Origin: Pseudomonas sp. Q2-TVG4-2
GTDB lineage: Bacteria; Pseudomonadota; Gammaproteobacteria; Pseudomonadales; Pseudomonadaceae
Assembly: GCF_013620795.1 (NCBI RefSeq)
Contig: NZ_LGLW01000005.1
Span: forward strand, 1-64,000
DNA length: 64,000 bases
Reading direction: 5' to 3'
Shown: one piece after another, positions 38,101 to 45,754 of the stretch
Layout of the letters: each line of letters opens with the position of its first letter
Position numbering within the stretch: position 1 is the stretch's first letter
Made by a program: the position numbers and the translations under genes
Notes under the pieces: generated by a model
The model's input: the letters and a program-made list of their open reading frames with translations, nothing else
What the model was told of the DNA's origin: nothing
Database searches by the model: none

Positions 38101-38832
38101 ATTGGCGAGGAGTTCAAAGAAGCACAGACACCGCTGGCCATTCGCATGGATATAGATGTCGAGGTGGGGCAGGATCGTCTGCGATTCTCGGGCTTCGGCC
38201 TCACCGCCGACCTGGAGGGCTATCTGCACATCGGCGATGACTTCGACGCCCGAGGAGAGCTCAATCTCAACAATGGTCGGTATCGGGCTTATGGTCAGCG
38301 GCTGACCATTCGCCGTGCCCAGCTGCTGTTCACCGGTGTGCTGACCCAGCCGTTCCTCAACATCGAAGCCATACGACGGATCGAGTCGGACAATGTCATT
38401 GCCGGTCTGCGTATCACTGGCAGTGCCGAGCAACCGAGAGTCGACGTCTTCGCCGAACCGGCCATGAGCCAAGAGCAGGCCTTGTCATACCTGGTACTTG
38501 GGCGGCCACTAGGGGCTGACTCCGGTGACAACAACCTGCTGGCCCAGGCTGCCTTGGGACTTGGCCTTGCTGGCAGCTCGTCGATTACCGGCAATGTTGC
38601 GCAGCGTCTGGGCATTCAGGATTTTCAGCTCGACACCGAAGGTCGTGGCGATGAAACCAGCGTTGTCGCCAGCGGGCGCCTCACCGATCGTCTGACGCTT
38701 CGCTACGGCGTCGGTGTGTTCGAATCGGCCAACACCGTGGCCCTGCGTTATCAGCTGACCAAGCGGATTTTTCTCGAGGCCGCGAGCGGGCTGGCTAGCT
38801 CGCTCGATATTTTCTATCGGCGCGATTTCTAA
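35140..38832 (+). CDS. tamB: Translocation and assembly module inner-membrane protein TamB
   Basis: This encodes a 1230-residue AsmA-like bridge protein. An N-terminal anchor helix (IIGWLLLGLLSLVLLLVLA) leads into a very long beta-taco body made of repeated short strands, ending with the TamB C-terminal domain (DUF490; PFLNIEAIRRIESDNVIAGL, EQALSYLVLGRPLG) and a final RRDF. The likely start codon is TTG at 35140, overlapping the tamA stop as TTGA. No ATG occurs near the membrane anchor, so a rare start and translational coupling are indicated. It probably conducts phospholipid between membranes together with TamA. Confidence 0.95.
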   Translation: MKRTAKIIGWLLLGLLSLVLLLVLAVGAVLGTTSGSRWVLSKIPGVQVEQFRGRLGGNWQAQRLTWEQDGSRVEVETPRMAWSPLCLLRMTLCVEALVAGDIDLHFPPAPDDGAPSEPFSLPELKLPLELRVERVEIGSLRLNDAEQLQRLQLRADWRKGGLNIKALQLRREDLSLEMTGRLQPSGDWPLMLAGTAALRSPDGQPWALNIAVDGELREHLMLDIESQGYLVATLGGRIRPLEPELPANLALVVERFKAAPALPDALRLDTLKLSADGDLKHGYRLVGEGSLQGEGGAVGIALDAVLDPKQALVETLQLDAGENQRINLSGQASWQDGLKGEAELAWRDFPWRRLYPDVDEPPVALRTLNAQVQYDDGSYLGNFDAALTGPSGDFTLQSPVSGDLEVVHLPQLELRAGQGRAVGNLSVGFADGIDWNTTLNLSEFDPSYWVAELPGQLGGSLSSRGAMRDEQLQAEARLDLNGTLRKQPLSLELNASGQDATWNVPHVDLRLGDNRIQGSGRWAETLRASLKLELARLGQLWPDLEGQLVGNLSLAGTPQAPQGELVLEGSEVAFQDNRVERLQLAAKLEAGERGQLRLTADELQTGDTDLGRLRIEADGTRQAHEANLSLQGPLLDLSLALDGGLRGENWRGRLLQAELDAKGQQWALQQPAALERLASGRVTLAAHCWASGPATLCAEDQRLLPDPRLRYRLRDFPLESLASYLPDNLIWQGEVNADLSLDLPKAGPSGTIRVDAGPGTLRMRDGEQWLNFPYSTLALNSELTPQRVDSHLRFEGGELGELDVRLEVNPSTEAKAISGAFRLSDFDLSVARPFVAQVERLDGQLNGHGELSGSLQQPKINGELVLSDAEIAGSELPVSFEQLQVRAVIEGERMRVDGDWRSGEQGQGEIAGTLDWGDALDLDLRVSGSRLPVIVEPYAELEVEPDLRLELAGDQLAVSGKVRVPRGDITVRELPPSTVRVSEDAVIIGEEFKEAQTPLAIRMDIDVEVGQDRLRFSGFGLTADLEGYLHIGDDFDARGELNLNNGRYRAYGQRLTIRRAQLLFTGVLTQPFLNIEAIRRIESDNVIAGLRITGSAEQPRVDVFAEPAMSQEQALSYLVLGRPLGADSGDNNLLAQAALGLGLAGSSSITGNVAQRLGIQDFQLDTEGRGDETSVVASGRLTDRLTLRYGVGVFESANTVALRYQLTKRIFLEAASGLASSLDIFYRRDF

Positions 38833-38900
38833 GTTCGCCAGGCACTCCGAAACAATCAAAAAAACCTTCGAAACCACTGGCAGCGTTGCAGCGCTAGGCT

Positions 38901-39095
38901 ACGCTGATGGGGCTTACGTAACCGGCAACCTGGAGTCGGTTCATTCAGTGACCATCAGGTCGCTAAACGGCCGTAAGCGTGCAGGCAAACGGTGTGGCGC
39001 CAAGCGCTCACGGTGGTGGTAGGATCGCTCGGTCGCTCCTTGCGTAGCGGCTAACGCAAGACCCTTGCATGGGTTTTGCAAGTTGCCGGTAACGC
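38901..39095 (+). ncRNA. Structured untranslated leader ahead of the AGCS symporter (unassigned)
   Basis: The 403-base gap 38833-39235 holds no gene but much pairing potential. GCTTACG (38912-38918) pairs with CGTAAGC (38972-38978), enclosing two hairpins: AACCG/CGGTT (38920-38941) and AGTGACC/GGTCGCT (38947-38964, tetraloop). A separate 9-base complementarity, ACCGGCAAC (38921-38929) with GTTGCCGGT (39082-39090), competes with the first hairpin. CTTGCGT/ACGCAAG (39039-39060) and CTTGCA/TGCAAG (39064-39082) lie between. I do not recognise a known riboswitch. The conserved core of the glycine riboswitch, often found before such transporters, was not seen. Confidence 0.4.
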
Positions 39096-39235
39096 CCAGC
39101 ACATTGAAGTCGGGGTTGTTACCGAGTCGTTTCGGCGGTGGAAGAAGAGGTAGCAGCTAGCGCTGCGTTTTGATTCCGCCTCGGCGCGGGCCGCTCGGGC
39201 AAGGATGTCTAACATAATTAATAAGGGTGCCTTGA

Positions 39236-40594
39236 ATGGAATTCCTGCAAAACCTAGTCAATAGCGTTAACGGTCTCGTGTGGGGACCACCCATGCTGGT
39301 GCTGATCCTGGGCACCGGTCTCTTCCTGATGGTAATGCTCAAGTTCATGCCGCTGCTGCGCATTGGTACCGGCTTCGCACTAATCTGGCGCGGACGCGTT
39401 AAAGGCGATGAGGAAACAGGGGAAATCACCCCATTCCAGGCCCTGATGACCAGCCTTGCGGCAACGGTGGGTACGGGGAACATTGCCGGCGTCGCCACGG
39501 CTATCTTCCTGGGTGGCCCCGGCGCGCTGTTCTGGATGTGGTGCACGGCGCTGGTGGGCATGGCCACCAAATACTGCGAGGTGGTTCTGGCGGTGCATTA
39601 CCGCGAGAAGGATGATCGCGGGGAGCATGTTGGCGGACCGATGTATGCAATCAAAAACGGCCTGCATAAGCGTTGGCTGTGGCTCGGCGGCGCCTTTGCG
39701 ATTTTCGGCGGCCTCGCCGGTTTCGGCATCGGCAACATGGTGCAGGTAAACAGCATGGCGCTCGCGCTGGAAGCTACTTTTGCCGTGCCGCTGTGGCTGA
39801 CCGGCTTAGTGGCGATGGTCCTCGTCGGCCTGGTGATACTGGGCGGCATTAAACGTATCGGCAAGGTCGCAGCGGCACTGGTGCCGTTCATGTGCGTGGC
39901 CTACATCATCGCCGGCATCACGGTACTGGTGGTACATGCCGAGCAGATCCCGGCCGCGTTCGACCTGATCTTCACTCATGCCTTCTCGCCCATCGCGGCT
40001 ACGGGCGGCTTTGCCGGTGCGGCGGTGATGGCCGCGATCCGCTTCGGTGTTGCGCGCGGCATCTTTTCCAACGAGGCGGGGTTGGGGACCGCCGGTATCG
40101 CTCAGGCAGCCGGCACCACCAAGAGCTCGGTGCGTTCGGGCATGATCGGGATGATGGGGACCTTCATCGACACCCTCATCATCTGCACCATCACCGGGCT
40201 GGCAATCATCTGCTCTGGCGTCTGGACCGGAGGCGAAAGCGGGGCGGCGCTGTCTGCCGCTGCATTCGAGTCGGCCATGCCAGGTTTCGGTGGCGCAGTG
40301 CTGACCATCGCCCTGGTGGTCTTCGCCTTCACCACCATTCTCGGCTGGAGCTATTTCGGCGAAAAATGCTGGGAATTCATGGTCGGGACCCGAGCGATCT
40401 GGCCGTTCCGCGTCATCTGGGTGCTGGCTGTGCCATTCGGCGCGATTGCCCAGCTCGACTTCGCCTGGCTGCTGGCGGACACCCTCAATGGCCTGATGGC
40501 GATTCCCAACCTGATTTCACTGATTCTGCTGAGTCCGGTAGTGGTCAAATTGACCAAGGAATACTTCGCGCGAGCCCAGACCCAGGCTGCGTAA
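39236..40594 (+). CDS. AGCS-family alanine/glycine:sodium symporter
   Basis: This is a 452-residue inner-membrane symporter importing alanine or glycine with Na+. About 11 helices are visible. The family signature is AATVGTGNIAGVATAIFLGG (about residues 78-97), and FSNEAGLGTAGIAQAAGTTK follows near residue 280. GPGALFWMWCTALVGMATKY is the conserved helix after the signature. AAGGG precedes the ATG. A long structured leader lies upstream, and thiol peroxidase follows after about 52 bases. Confidence 0.95.
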   Translation: MEFLQNLVNSVNGLVWGPPMLVLILGTGLFLMVMLKFMPLLRIGTGFALIWRGRVKGDEETGEITPFQALMTSLAATVGTGNIAGVATAIFLGGPGALFWMWCTALVGMATKYCEVVLAVHYREKDDRGEHVGGPMYAIKNGLHKRWLWLGGAFAIFGGLAGFGIGNMVQVNSMALALEATFAVPLWLTGLVAMVLVGLVILGGIKRIGKVAAALVPFMCVAYIIAGITVLVVHAEQIPAAFDLIFTHAFSPIAATGGFAGAAVMAAIRFGVARGIFSNEAGLGTAGIAQAAGTTKSSVRSGMIGMMGTFIDTLIICTITGLAIICSGVWTGGESGAALSAAAFESAMPGFGGAVLTIALVVFAFTTILGWSYFGEKCWEFMVGTRAIWPFRVIWVLAVPFGAIAQLDFAWLLADTLNGLMAIPNLISLILLSPVVVKLTKEYFARAQTQAA

Positions 40595-40646
40595 ACAAGC
40601 CGGGCCGCGAGTACGCTCGCGGCCCACGAATCGATAAGGAGTCGAA

Positions 40647-41147
40647 ATGACCGAAGTAACCCTCAAAGGCAACCCGATCCAGGTCGCCGGTGCTTTCCCC
40701 CAAGCCGGGCAGAAAGCCAAGCCGTTCAGCCTGGTGGGCGGTGATCTGGCTGATGTCGCGCTGAGCAGCTTCGCTGGCAAGCGTAAGGTTTTGAATATCT
40801 TTCCGAGCATCGATACGCCGACTTGCGCTACCTCCGTGCGCAAGTTCAATGCTCAGGCCAACGATCTGACGAACACCGTCGTGCTGTGCATCTCTGCGGA
40901 TCTGCCGTTCGCCCAGAAGCGCTTCTGTGGTGCTGAAGGGCTGGACAACGTAATCAACCTGTCCACGATGCGAGGCCGCGAGTTCCTTGAAGAATATGGC
41001 GTACTGATCTCTACCGGTCCGCTCGCCGGCGTATCCGCGCGCGCCGTCGTGGTCCTGGACGAACAGGATCAGGTGCTGCACAGCGAGCTAGTCGCCGAGA
41101 TCGGAACCGAGCCGAACTACGAAACGGCAATCGCAGCCCTCAAATAA
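40647..41147 (+). CDS. tpx: Thiol peroxidase
   Basis: This is a 166-residue atypical 2-Cys peroxiredoxin reducing peroxides and lipid hydroperoxides with thioredoxin. The peroxidatic site is [15 protein letters not shown] (Cys about 60) and the resolving Cys is in [11 protein letters not shown] (about 94), the spacing of Tpx. The N-terminus [20 protein letters not shown] is typical. The ribosome site AAGGAG stands seven bases before the ATG. It is possibly co-transcribed with the symporter and ends in a clear terminator. Confidence 0.97.
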   Translation: MTEVTLKGNPIQVAGAFPQAGQKAKPFSLVGGDLADVALSSFAGKRKVLNIFPSIDTPTCATSVRKFNAQANDLTNTVVLCISADLPFAQKRFCGAEGLDNVINLSTMRGREFLEEYGVLISTGPLAGVSARAVVVLDEQDQVLHSELVAEIGTEPNYETAIAALK

Positions 41148-41157
41148 TCCAATATAG

Positions 41158-41184
41158 GAAGCGGTGCAATGCCGCTTCTTTCTC
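41158..41184 (+). terminator. Intrinsic terminator after tpx
   Basis: A perfect 7-bp stem (GAAGCGG with CCGCTTC) and 7-base loop are followed by the T-rich TTTCTC. The rest of the gap 41185-41390 is somewhat AT-richer and shows nothing I can name. Confidence 0.75.
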
Positions 41185-41390
41185 TCCGTATATCTGGCGA
41201 CAGAAACACAGCCTGCTGATCCCTTCCTTCGGCCATTAATCAATTGGCCGAATTTCTCCGCAAACGCTTAGCTTTGAATATCGCACGCCCCATAACCACA
41301 ACCGCATCAGGCGATGGCGTTAGGCCAGATTTTTTATTTGCTACAAAATCTTTTCCGGTCGCTGCGGTCAGAGCATTCGTTGCCCATTGA

Positions 41391-42626
41391 ATGGATTCGC
41401 TTATGTCTACCTCGCATGCCAAGAAGAAGATCGGTGTATCCGGCACAGGAATGATCGCCCATTGTTTCATTCGGCTGATCAAGGAGCACTACAAGGATCT
41501 GGAAGTTTCCCGCGTACTGACCCGCCGTCCGCTGAACTCCTTCAGCGACTTCCCGCTGGCTGACCGACTCACCAACTCCATAGACCAACTGGTCGACGAT
41601 GCAGACCTGATCGTCGAATGCAGTGGCGACGTCTTCCATGGTACTGAAGTCATCGAGCGCGCCTTCGAGGCCGGACTGCCGGTGGTGACTGTCAATGCCG
41701 AACTGCAAGTCACCACGGGTTCTTATCTGGCGGGCAAAGGCTTTATCACAGAGGCCGAGGGCGACCAGCCGGGTTCGTTGGCGGCGCTGCATGAAGAAGC
41801 CATCATGATGGGCTTCAAACCGCTGGTATACGGCAACATGAAAGGTTATCTGAACCACGACCCATCGCTCGAAGACATGACCTACTGGGCAAAGCGTCAA
41901 GGTATCAGCATCGAGCAGACGACCTCGTTCACTGACGGCACCAAGGTGCAGATCGAGCAGGTGATCGTTGGGAACGGTCTGGGCGCAAGCATTACCAAAC
42001 AGGGCCTGGAAGGTCTGGCCTCGACCAACCTGACCGAAACCGGAAATCTGTTGGGCATGATGGCCGAGCGTCTCGGCCAACCCTTTGTTGATTACGTCAT
42101 TCCATCCGGCTATCCAGCCGGGGGCGTGTTTCTGGTCTGTCGACATGACGACAGTCAGCGGGCAGCCATTGAGTATTTCAAACTTGGCCAAGGTCCCTAC
42201 TACACGCTGGTGCGCCCGTTCCACCTTTGCTCACTCGAGGTCGGCAAGACCGTGCGCCGAGTACTCAATGGCGGTGGCGTGCTGTTGAACAACTCAACTG
42301 CACCGACCCTTGGCGTGGCTGCGATCGCCAAGCGGGCCATGCGGCCAGGTGAGTTGATTGAGCGCGGCATCGGGGGATTCCAGTTCCGTGGCGAGGCGGT
42401 AAAACTTGACGAAAATCCCAATCACGTTCCGATCGGGTTGTTGCGGAAAACCGCACTCAAGCGAGCGGTCGAGCCAGGGCAGTTGATCACATTTGATGAC
42501 GTCGACATTCTGCCGAGCCGTGCGCTGGATATTGTCATGCAGCAGCGCTCTGAGCGGGCTGTAGCTACAGCGCAGACGCCCACAGCGAATCTGGCACCCA
42601 TCGGGATGGTAGCAGTAGGCGGCTGA
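41391..42626 (+). CDS. NAD(P)-dependent oxidoreductase with C-terminal SAF domain
   Basis: This encodes 411 residues. The N-terminal Rossmann part resembles homoserine-dehydrogenase and Gfo/Idh NAD-binding domains (KKIGVSGTGMIAHCFIRLIK, then LIVECSGDVFHGTEVIERAF). The central part has YGNMKGYLNHDPSLEDMTYW. The last 100 residues form a SAF-like domain (AMRPGELIERGIGGFQFRGE, ALKRAVEPGQLITFDDVDIL). Proteins of this layout occur in surface-sugar and carbohydrate clusters, but the reaction is not known to me. ATG 41403 is an alternative start, and neither has a clear ribosome site. It is convergent with a MurJ-like flippase gene behind a shared terminator. Confidence 0.75.
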   Translation: MDSLMSTSHAKKKIGVSGTGMIAHCFIRLIKEHYKDLEVSRVLTRRPLNSFSDFPLADRLTNSIDQLVDDADLIVECSGDVFHGTEVIERAFEAGLPVVTVNAELQVTTGSYLAGKGFITEAEGDQPGSLAALHEEAIMMGFKPLVYGNMKGYLNHDPSLEDMTYWAKRQGISIEQTTSFTDGTKVQIEQVIVGNGLGASITKQGLEGLASTNLTETGNLLGMMAERLGQPFVDYVIPSGYPAGGVFLVCRHDDSQRAAIEYFKLGQGPYYTLVRPFHLCSLEVGKTVRRVLNGGGVLLNNSTAPTLGVAAIAKRAMRPGELIERGIGGFQFRGEAVKLDENPNHVPIGLLRKTALKRAVEPGQLITFDDVDILPSRALDIVMQQRSERAVATAQTPTANLAPIGMVAVGG

Positions 42627-42679
42627 GCGCTATGCGCAGACGACAAGGCCGTTGATGTGGCCTTGCAATCGATTAATAA

Positions 42680-42706
42680 AACCCCGCTTTCGGCGGGGTT
42701 CATTTT
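42680..42706. terminator. Bidirectional terminator between the oxidoreductase and flippase genes
   Basis: An 8-bp stem (AACCCCGC with GCGGGGTT) with loop TTTCG is followed by CATTTTT on the plus strand and preceded by an A-rich run that gives T residues on the minus strand. It fits termination of both convergent genes. Confidence 0.88.
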
Positions 42707-42757
42707 TGGGCAGCGTTAGTCCTGATGCTGCAAGGTCAGCGGCCACCAACTATGTCG

Positions 42758-44224
42758 TCAGGCCTTTTTCATCGACCAGTAGGCCGGTTTGAACAGGTCT
42801 CGTTCGCCCAGCAGCACTACGCCCGCCGCGAAGGCACACAGCACCAGCGCGATATACAGACACAACTGCAGCAACCCGTGCGGTGCAGGCAACCAGTGCA
42901 GTGCGATGGCTACGGCAGCGGCGGTGGTGATCCAGCGCAGGAGAACGCCAGGAGCCAGACCCGTCGGCGACGCGCGATAGACATACAGCCCCATGAACAG
43001 TGCCTGCAGAGTCGCACCGCTGGCGAACGCAAATGCCAGGCCTTCGGCGCCATAGGTGCCATAGAGCAAAGCATCCAGACTGACCGTAAGCGCGGAGCTG
43101 ATCAGCGTAATCGCCAGAAACAGCCGCGACTGATGCTGGGCGAGGAGGGCGCGCCCCCAAAGCAGCGCCAAGCCCATCGCAGGAAGACCGAGCGCGTACA
43201 GGACCACCAAGGAGGCCGTCGCATCCGTTTGTGGTGCACCGAATTGACCTCGCTCCAGCAACACCGACACCACGGTTTGCGGAAATGAACAAAGCACCAC
43301 AGTGGCAGGGACTAGGAACAGCAGCGTTGCCAGCAGGCCCTTGCGTATCACGGCGGCATGACCATCGAAATCTTCATCGCTCCAGCTGGAGACGAAGCGG
43401 GGGAAGAGCACCGACAGCACTGACAATGCGTAGAGCGTGAGCGGGATAGTGACGATACGAAACGCAAAGGACAGCATGGTGATGCTGCCTTCATCTAGGA
43501 AGGACGCGAACATCCGCTCGGCAAGAATACAGCCTTGTTGCGCTCCGGCAGCCAGCAAGACCGGCGCGAATGCAAGGCCGAAGCCGCCAGCGTGATCCGT
43601 CGTTTCGATTTTTTTGGCTCCACGCAGATAGGCGATCCGCCGGTGTTGCACCAGGATCAGCGCCAGCTGGGGCAGCAGCATGCCAATGAAGATCACCATG
43701 CCGGTTGGTTGGAACAATAGGATCCCGACGATAGCGCCCGCGTTGAGCAGTACCGTTCGCGTCATTGGCAGGATGAACACTTCGTCCATGTTGAGCAGCG
43801 CGCCCTGGCAATACAGAACGGCCTGAACGGCGACCAGCACGGCGCCCACGCAGAATACGATCTGCCCGGAGGTAACTTGGGCGTCCGTCCAGCCGGGCGC
43901 GAGCAGATTGAGAATCCAGTAACTTGCGATGATGGCGATGACGCTTACGGCAGTCCCCATCGCCATCACGCGCCAGTAAAGCCAGCGGCTGATGCTTTCG
44001 AACAGGGCTTCGGATTGGCTGCGCAGCTTCTGCAGGTAGGGAATCATCGCATCGCGCAGCGCGAGGCCAAGAAAATTTTCGAAGAACATCGGCAGGATCA
44101 GCGCGACGAAGATCAGGTCCGCTTCCCAGCTGAGGCCGAAGGCCTTGGCAATGAACAGGTCGCGTAGAAAACCGAGAAGAAAGCTGGCGACAGTCAGCGC
44201 CAGGATGACCAGTGATGCGTTCAT
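42758..44224 (-). CDS. MurJ-like (MVF/MOP superfamily) lipid flippase
   Basis: This is a 488-residue inner-membrane protein with about 14 helices of the MATE/MOP fold. The N-terminal LALTVASFLLGFLRDLFIAK and FENFLGLALRDAMIPYLQKL mimic the MurJ opening. QQGCILAERMFASFLDEGSI and SFAFRIVTIPLTLYALSVLS correspond to MurJ helix 7-8. It could flip an undecaprenyl-linked sugar for a surface polymer rather than lipid II, since the essential murJ normally lies next to ribF/rpsT, which are absent here. The neighbouring SAF oxidoreductase is convergent, so the two are not one operon. Confidence 0.82.
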   Translation of the reverse strand: MNASLVILALTVASFLLGFLRDLFIAKAFGLSWEADLIFVALILPMFFENFLGLALRDAMIPYLQKLRSQSEALFESISRWLYWRVMAMGTAVSVIAIIASYWILNLLAPGWTDAQVTSGQIVFCVGAVLVAVQAVLYCQGALLNMDEVFILPMTRTVLLNAGAIVGILLFQPTGMVIFIGMLLPQLALILVQHRRIAYLRGAKKIETTDHAGGFGLAFAPVLLAAGAQQGCILAERMFASFLDEGSITMLSFAFRIVTIPLTLYALSVLSVLFPRFVSSWSDEDFDGHAAVIRKGLLATLLFLVPATVVLCSFPQTVVSVLLERGQFGAPQTDATASLVVLYALGLPAMGLALLWGRALLAQHQSRLFLAITLISSALTVSLDALLYGTYGAEGLAFAFASGATLQALFMGLYVYRASPTGLAPGVLLRWITTAAAVAIALHWLPAPHGLLQLCLYIALVLCAFAAGVVLLGERDLFKPAYWSMKKA

Positions 44225-44316
44225 TCCTTGATCCTGTGCAGACCATTATCGGGTGGCCTGATGAGTAGCGGTATGTCTCGTCGAGTGTGACGATAGTCCC
44301 GGAGTCGTTCCCCTGC

Positions 44317-44348
44317 GTAACGTTCGCCAGCGGCTCGGCGAACGTTAC
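44317..44348. promoter_or_regulatory. Perfect 12-bp inverted repeat between the flippase gene and muxA
   Basis: GTAACGTTCGCC (44317-44328) and GGCGAACGTTAC (44337-44348) flank an 8-base loop. No T run follows on either side, and the location between divergent genes favours an operator or an RNA hairpin in a leader over a terminator. Confidence 0.5.
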
Positions 44349-44430
44349 ATAGACTGAATGGCTCAAGCATGGTTCCTGGGCCTCGGTTGTGTGATCCGCG
44401 ACCGGTTTTGGCCTCGACAAGGGGCGATAC

Positions 44431-44446
44431 GTAAAAATGCCGTAAA
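44431..44446 (+). promoter_or_regulatory. Tandem GTAAA repeats upstream of muxA
   Basis: GTAAA occurs at 44431-44435 and 44442-44446, 11 bases apart, about 64-80 bases before the muxA start. One helical turn between half-sites is typical of OmpR-family response regulators. In E. coli the homologous mdtABC is under BaeR. No regulator gene is adjacent, so this is suggestive only. Confidence 0.3.
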
Positions 44447-44509
44447 TCTCCTTTGCGAGCGCAGCGCGACTGCTTATGGTTCACCCTCATTTTCAGGCGA
44501 ACCCAGTTC

Positions 44510-45754
44510 ATGTCCGAGGCAAACACTTCTTCCGCCGGCTCCGTTCGGCGCTGGTTGATCATCGGCGGCGTGGTCGTTGTGATTGCGCTGTTGCTTTGGT
44601 GGCTATGGCCAACCGCAGCCGAGGCGCCGCAACAACAGCGGGGCGGGCGGCCGGCTTTCGGCGCGTTTGGCGGCCCGACGCCGGTGCGGGTCGCAGCGGT
44701 CGAGCAGGGGAAATTTGAGGTCTATGCCAAGGCGCTCGGCACCGTCACGCCACTGAACACCGTGAATGTGCGCAGCCGCGTGGCCGGCGAGCTGGTCGAG
44801 GTACGCTTCGAAGAAGGCCAGCGGGTCAAGGCCGGCGATTTGCTGGCGGTCATCGATCCGCGCCCCTACGAGGTAGCGTTGCAGCAGGCGGAAGGTACCC
44901 TGCAGCAGAACCGCGCGCTGCTGCAGAATGCCCAGCTGGACCTGAAGCGCTATCGAGGTCTGTTTGCCGACGACAGCATTGCCAAGCAGACCCTCGACAC
45001 CCAGCAGGCGCTGGTCAACCAGTATCAAGGCACACTGGCGGCCAACCAGGCGGCGGTCAATGAGGCCAAGCTGAACCTACAATTTACTCAGATCCGCGCG
45101 CCAATCGACGGGCGCGTCGGCCTGCGCCAGCTTGACCAAGGCAATCTGGTCGCGGCCAACGACGCCACACCGCTGGTCGTCATCACTCAGACGCAGCCCA
45201 TGGCGATCAGCTTTACCTTGCCTGAGGGCGAGTTGCCGCCGGTCATTGCCCGCTTTCGTCGCGGTGACGAATTGGCGGTACAAGCCTGGGATCGCAGTGA
45301 GCGGGTTTTATTCGGCGAAGGGGTGCTGGAAAGTCTCGACAACCTGATCGACACGACCACTGGCACGTTGAAAATGAAGGCTCGCTTCGATAACGAGGCG
45401 GAGCTGCTGATACCCAATCAATTCGTTAACGTTCGCCTGCGCGTGGAAACCCTTGATGATGCGGTGTTGATTCCTTCTGCAGCGCTGCAGTTCGGCTCGC
45501 GTGGCAACTACGCCTATGTGGTTGGCGAAAACTCGAAGGTCGAGCTGCGGGTGCTTGAGGTGGGCCCGAGCAACGGCGACAAGACCGTCATCACCAACGG
45601 CTTAAGCGTCGGCGAGCGAATTGTCATGGAAGGCACTGATCGCCTGCGTGACGGCAGCGAAGTCGAAGTGGTGGATCGCCAGAAGCTCGCCGAAGAAGCA
45701 GCCGAAAATCCGAAGATCGACACACAGAGCGCCAAGGAGCGTCCTGCGCGATGA
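44510..45754 (+). CDS. muxA: MuxA/MdtA-type RND periplasmic adaptor
   Basis: This is a 414-residue membrane-fusion protein of a four-gene RND pump with two permeases. The start chosen is ATG 44510 ([15 protein letters not shown]); the frame runs 19 codons further up. An N-terminal membrane anchor ([20 protein letters not shown]) replaces a lipobox. The lipoyl-like half-motifs are [20 protein letters not shown] and [20 protein letters not shown], with a helical hairpin between (about 120-180). It matches MuxA of P. aeruginosa and MdtA of E. coli in type. The stop overlaps muxB as ATGA. Confidence 0.93.
   Translation: MSEANTSSAGSVRRWLIIGGVVVVIALLLWWLWPTAAEAPQQQRGGRPAFGAFGGPTPVRVAAVEQGKFEVYAKALGTVTPLNTVNVRSRVAGELVEVRFEEGQRVKAGDLLAVIDPRPYEVALQQAEGTLQQNRALLQNAQLDLKRYRGLFADDSIAKQTLDTQQALVNQYQGTLAANQAAVNEAKLNLQFTQIRAPIDGRVGLRQLDQGNLVAANDATPLVVITQTQPMAISFTLPEGELPPVIARFRRGDELAVQAWDRSERVLFGEGVLESLDNLIDTTTGTLKMKARFDNEAELLIPNQFVNVRLRVETLDDAVLIPSAALQFGSRGNYAYVVGENSKVELRVLEVGPSNGDKTVITNGLSVGERIVMEGTDRLRDGSEVEVVDRQKLAEEAAENPKIDTQSAKERPAR

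Noticed and set aside
38912..38978. A tRNA gene suggested by the 7-bp closing stem
   Set aside because: No T-loop, no anticodon arm of proper geometry and no invariant bases.
38833..39235. Glycine riboswitch before the AGCS symporter
   Set aside because: Expected from transporters of this type in other bacteria, but the conserved core sequences and tandem aptamer layout were not found.
41240..41482. 80-codon minus-strand frame upstream of the SAF oxidoreductase
   Set aside because: It overlaps the start of the oxidoreductase gene, has no ribosome site, and its half outside that gene resembles no family I know.
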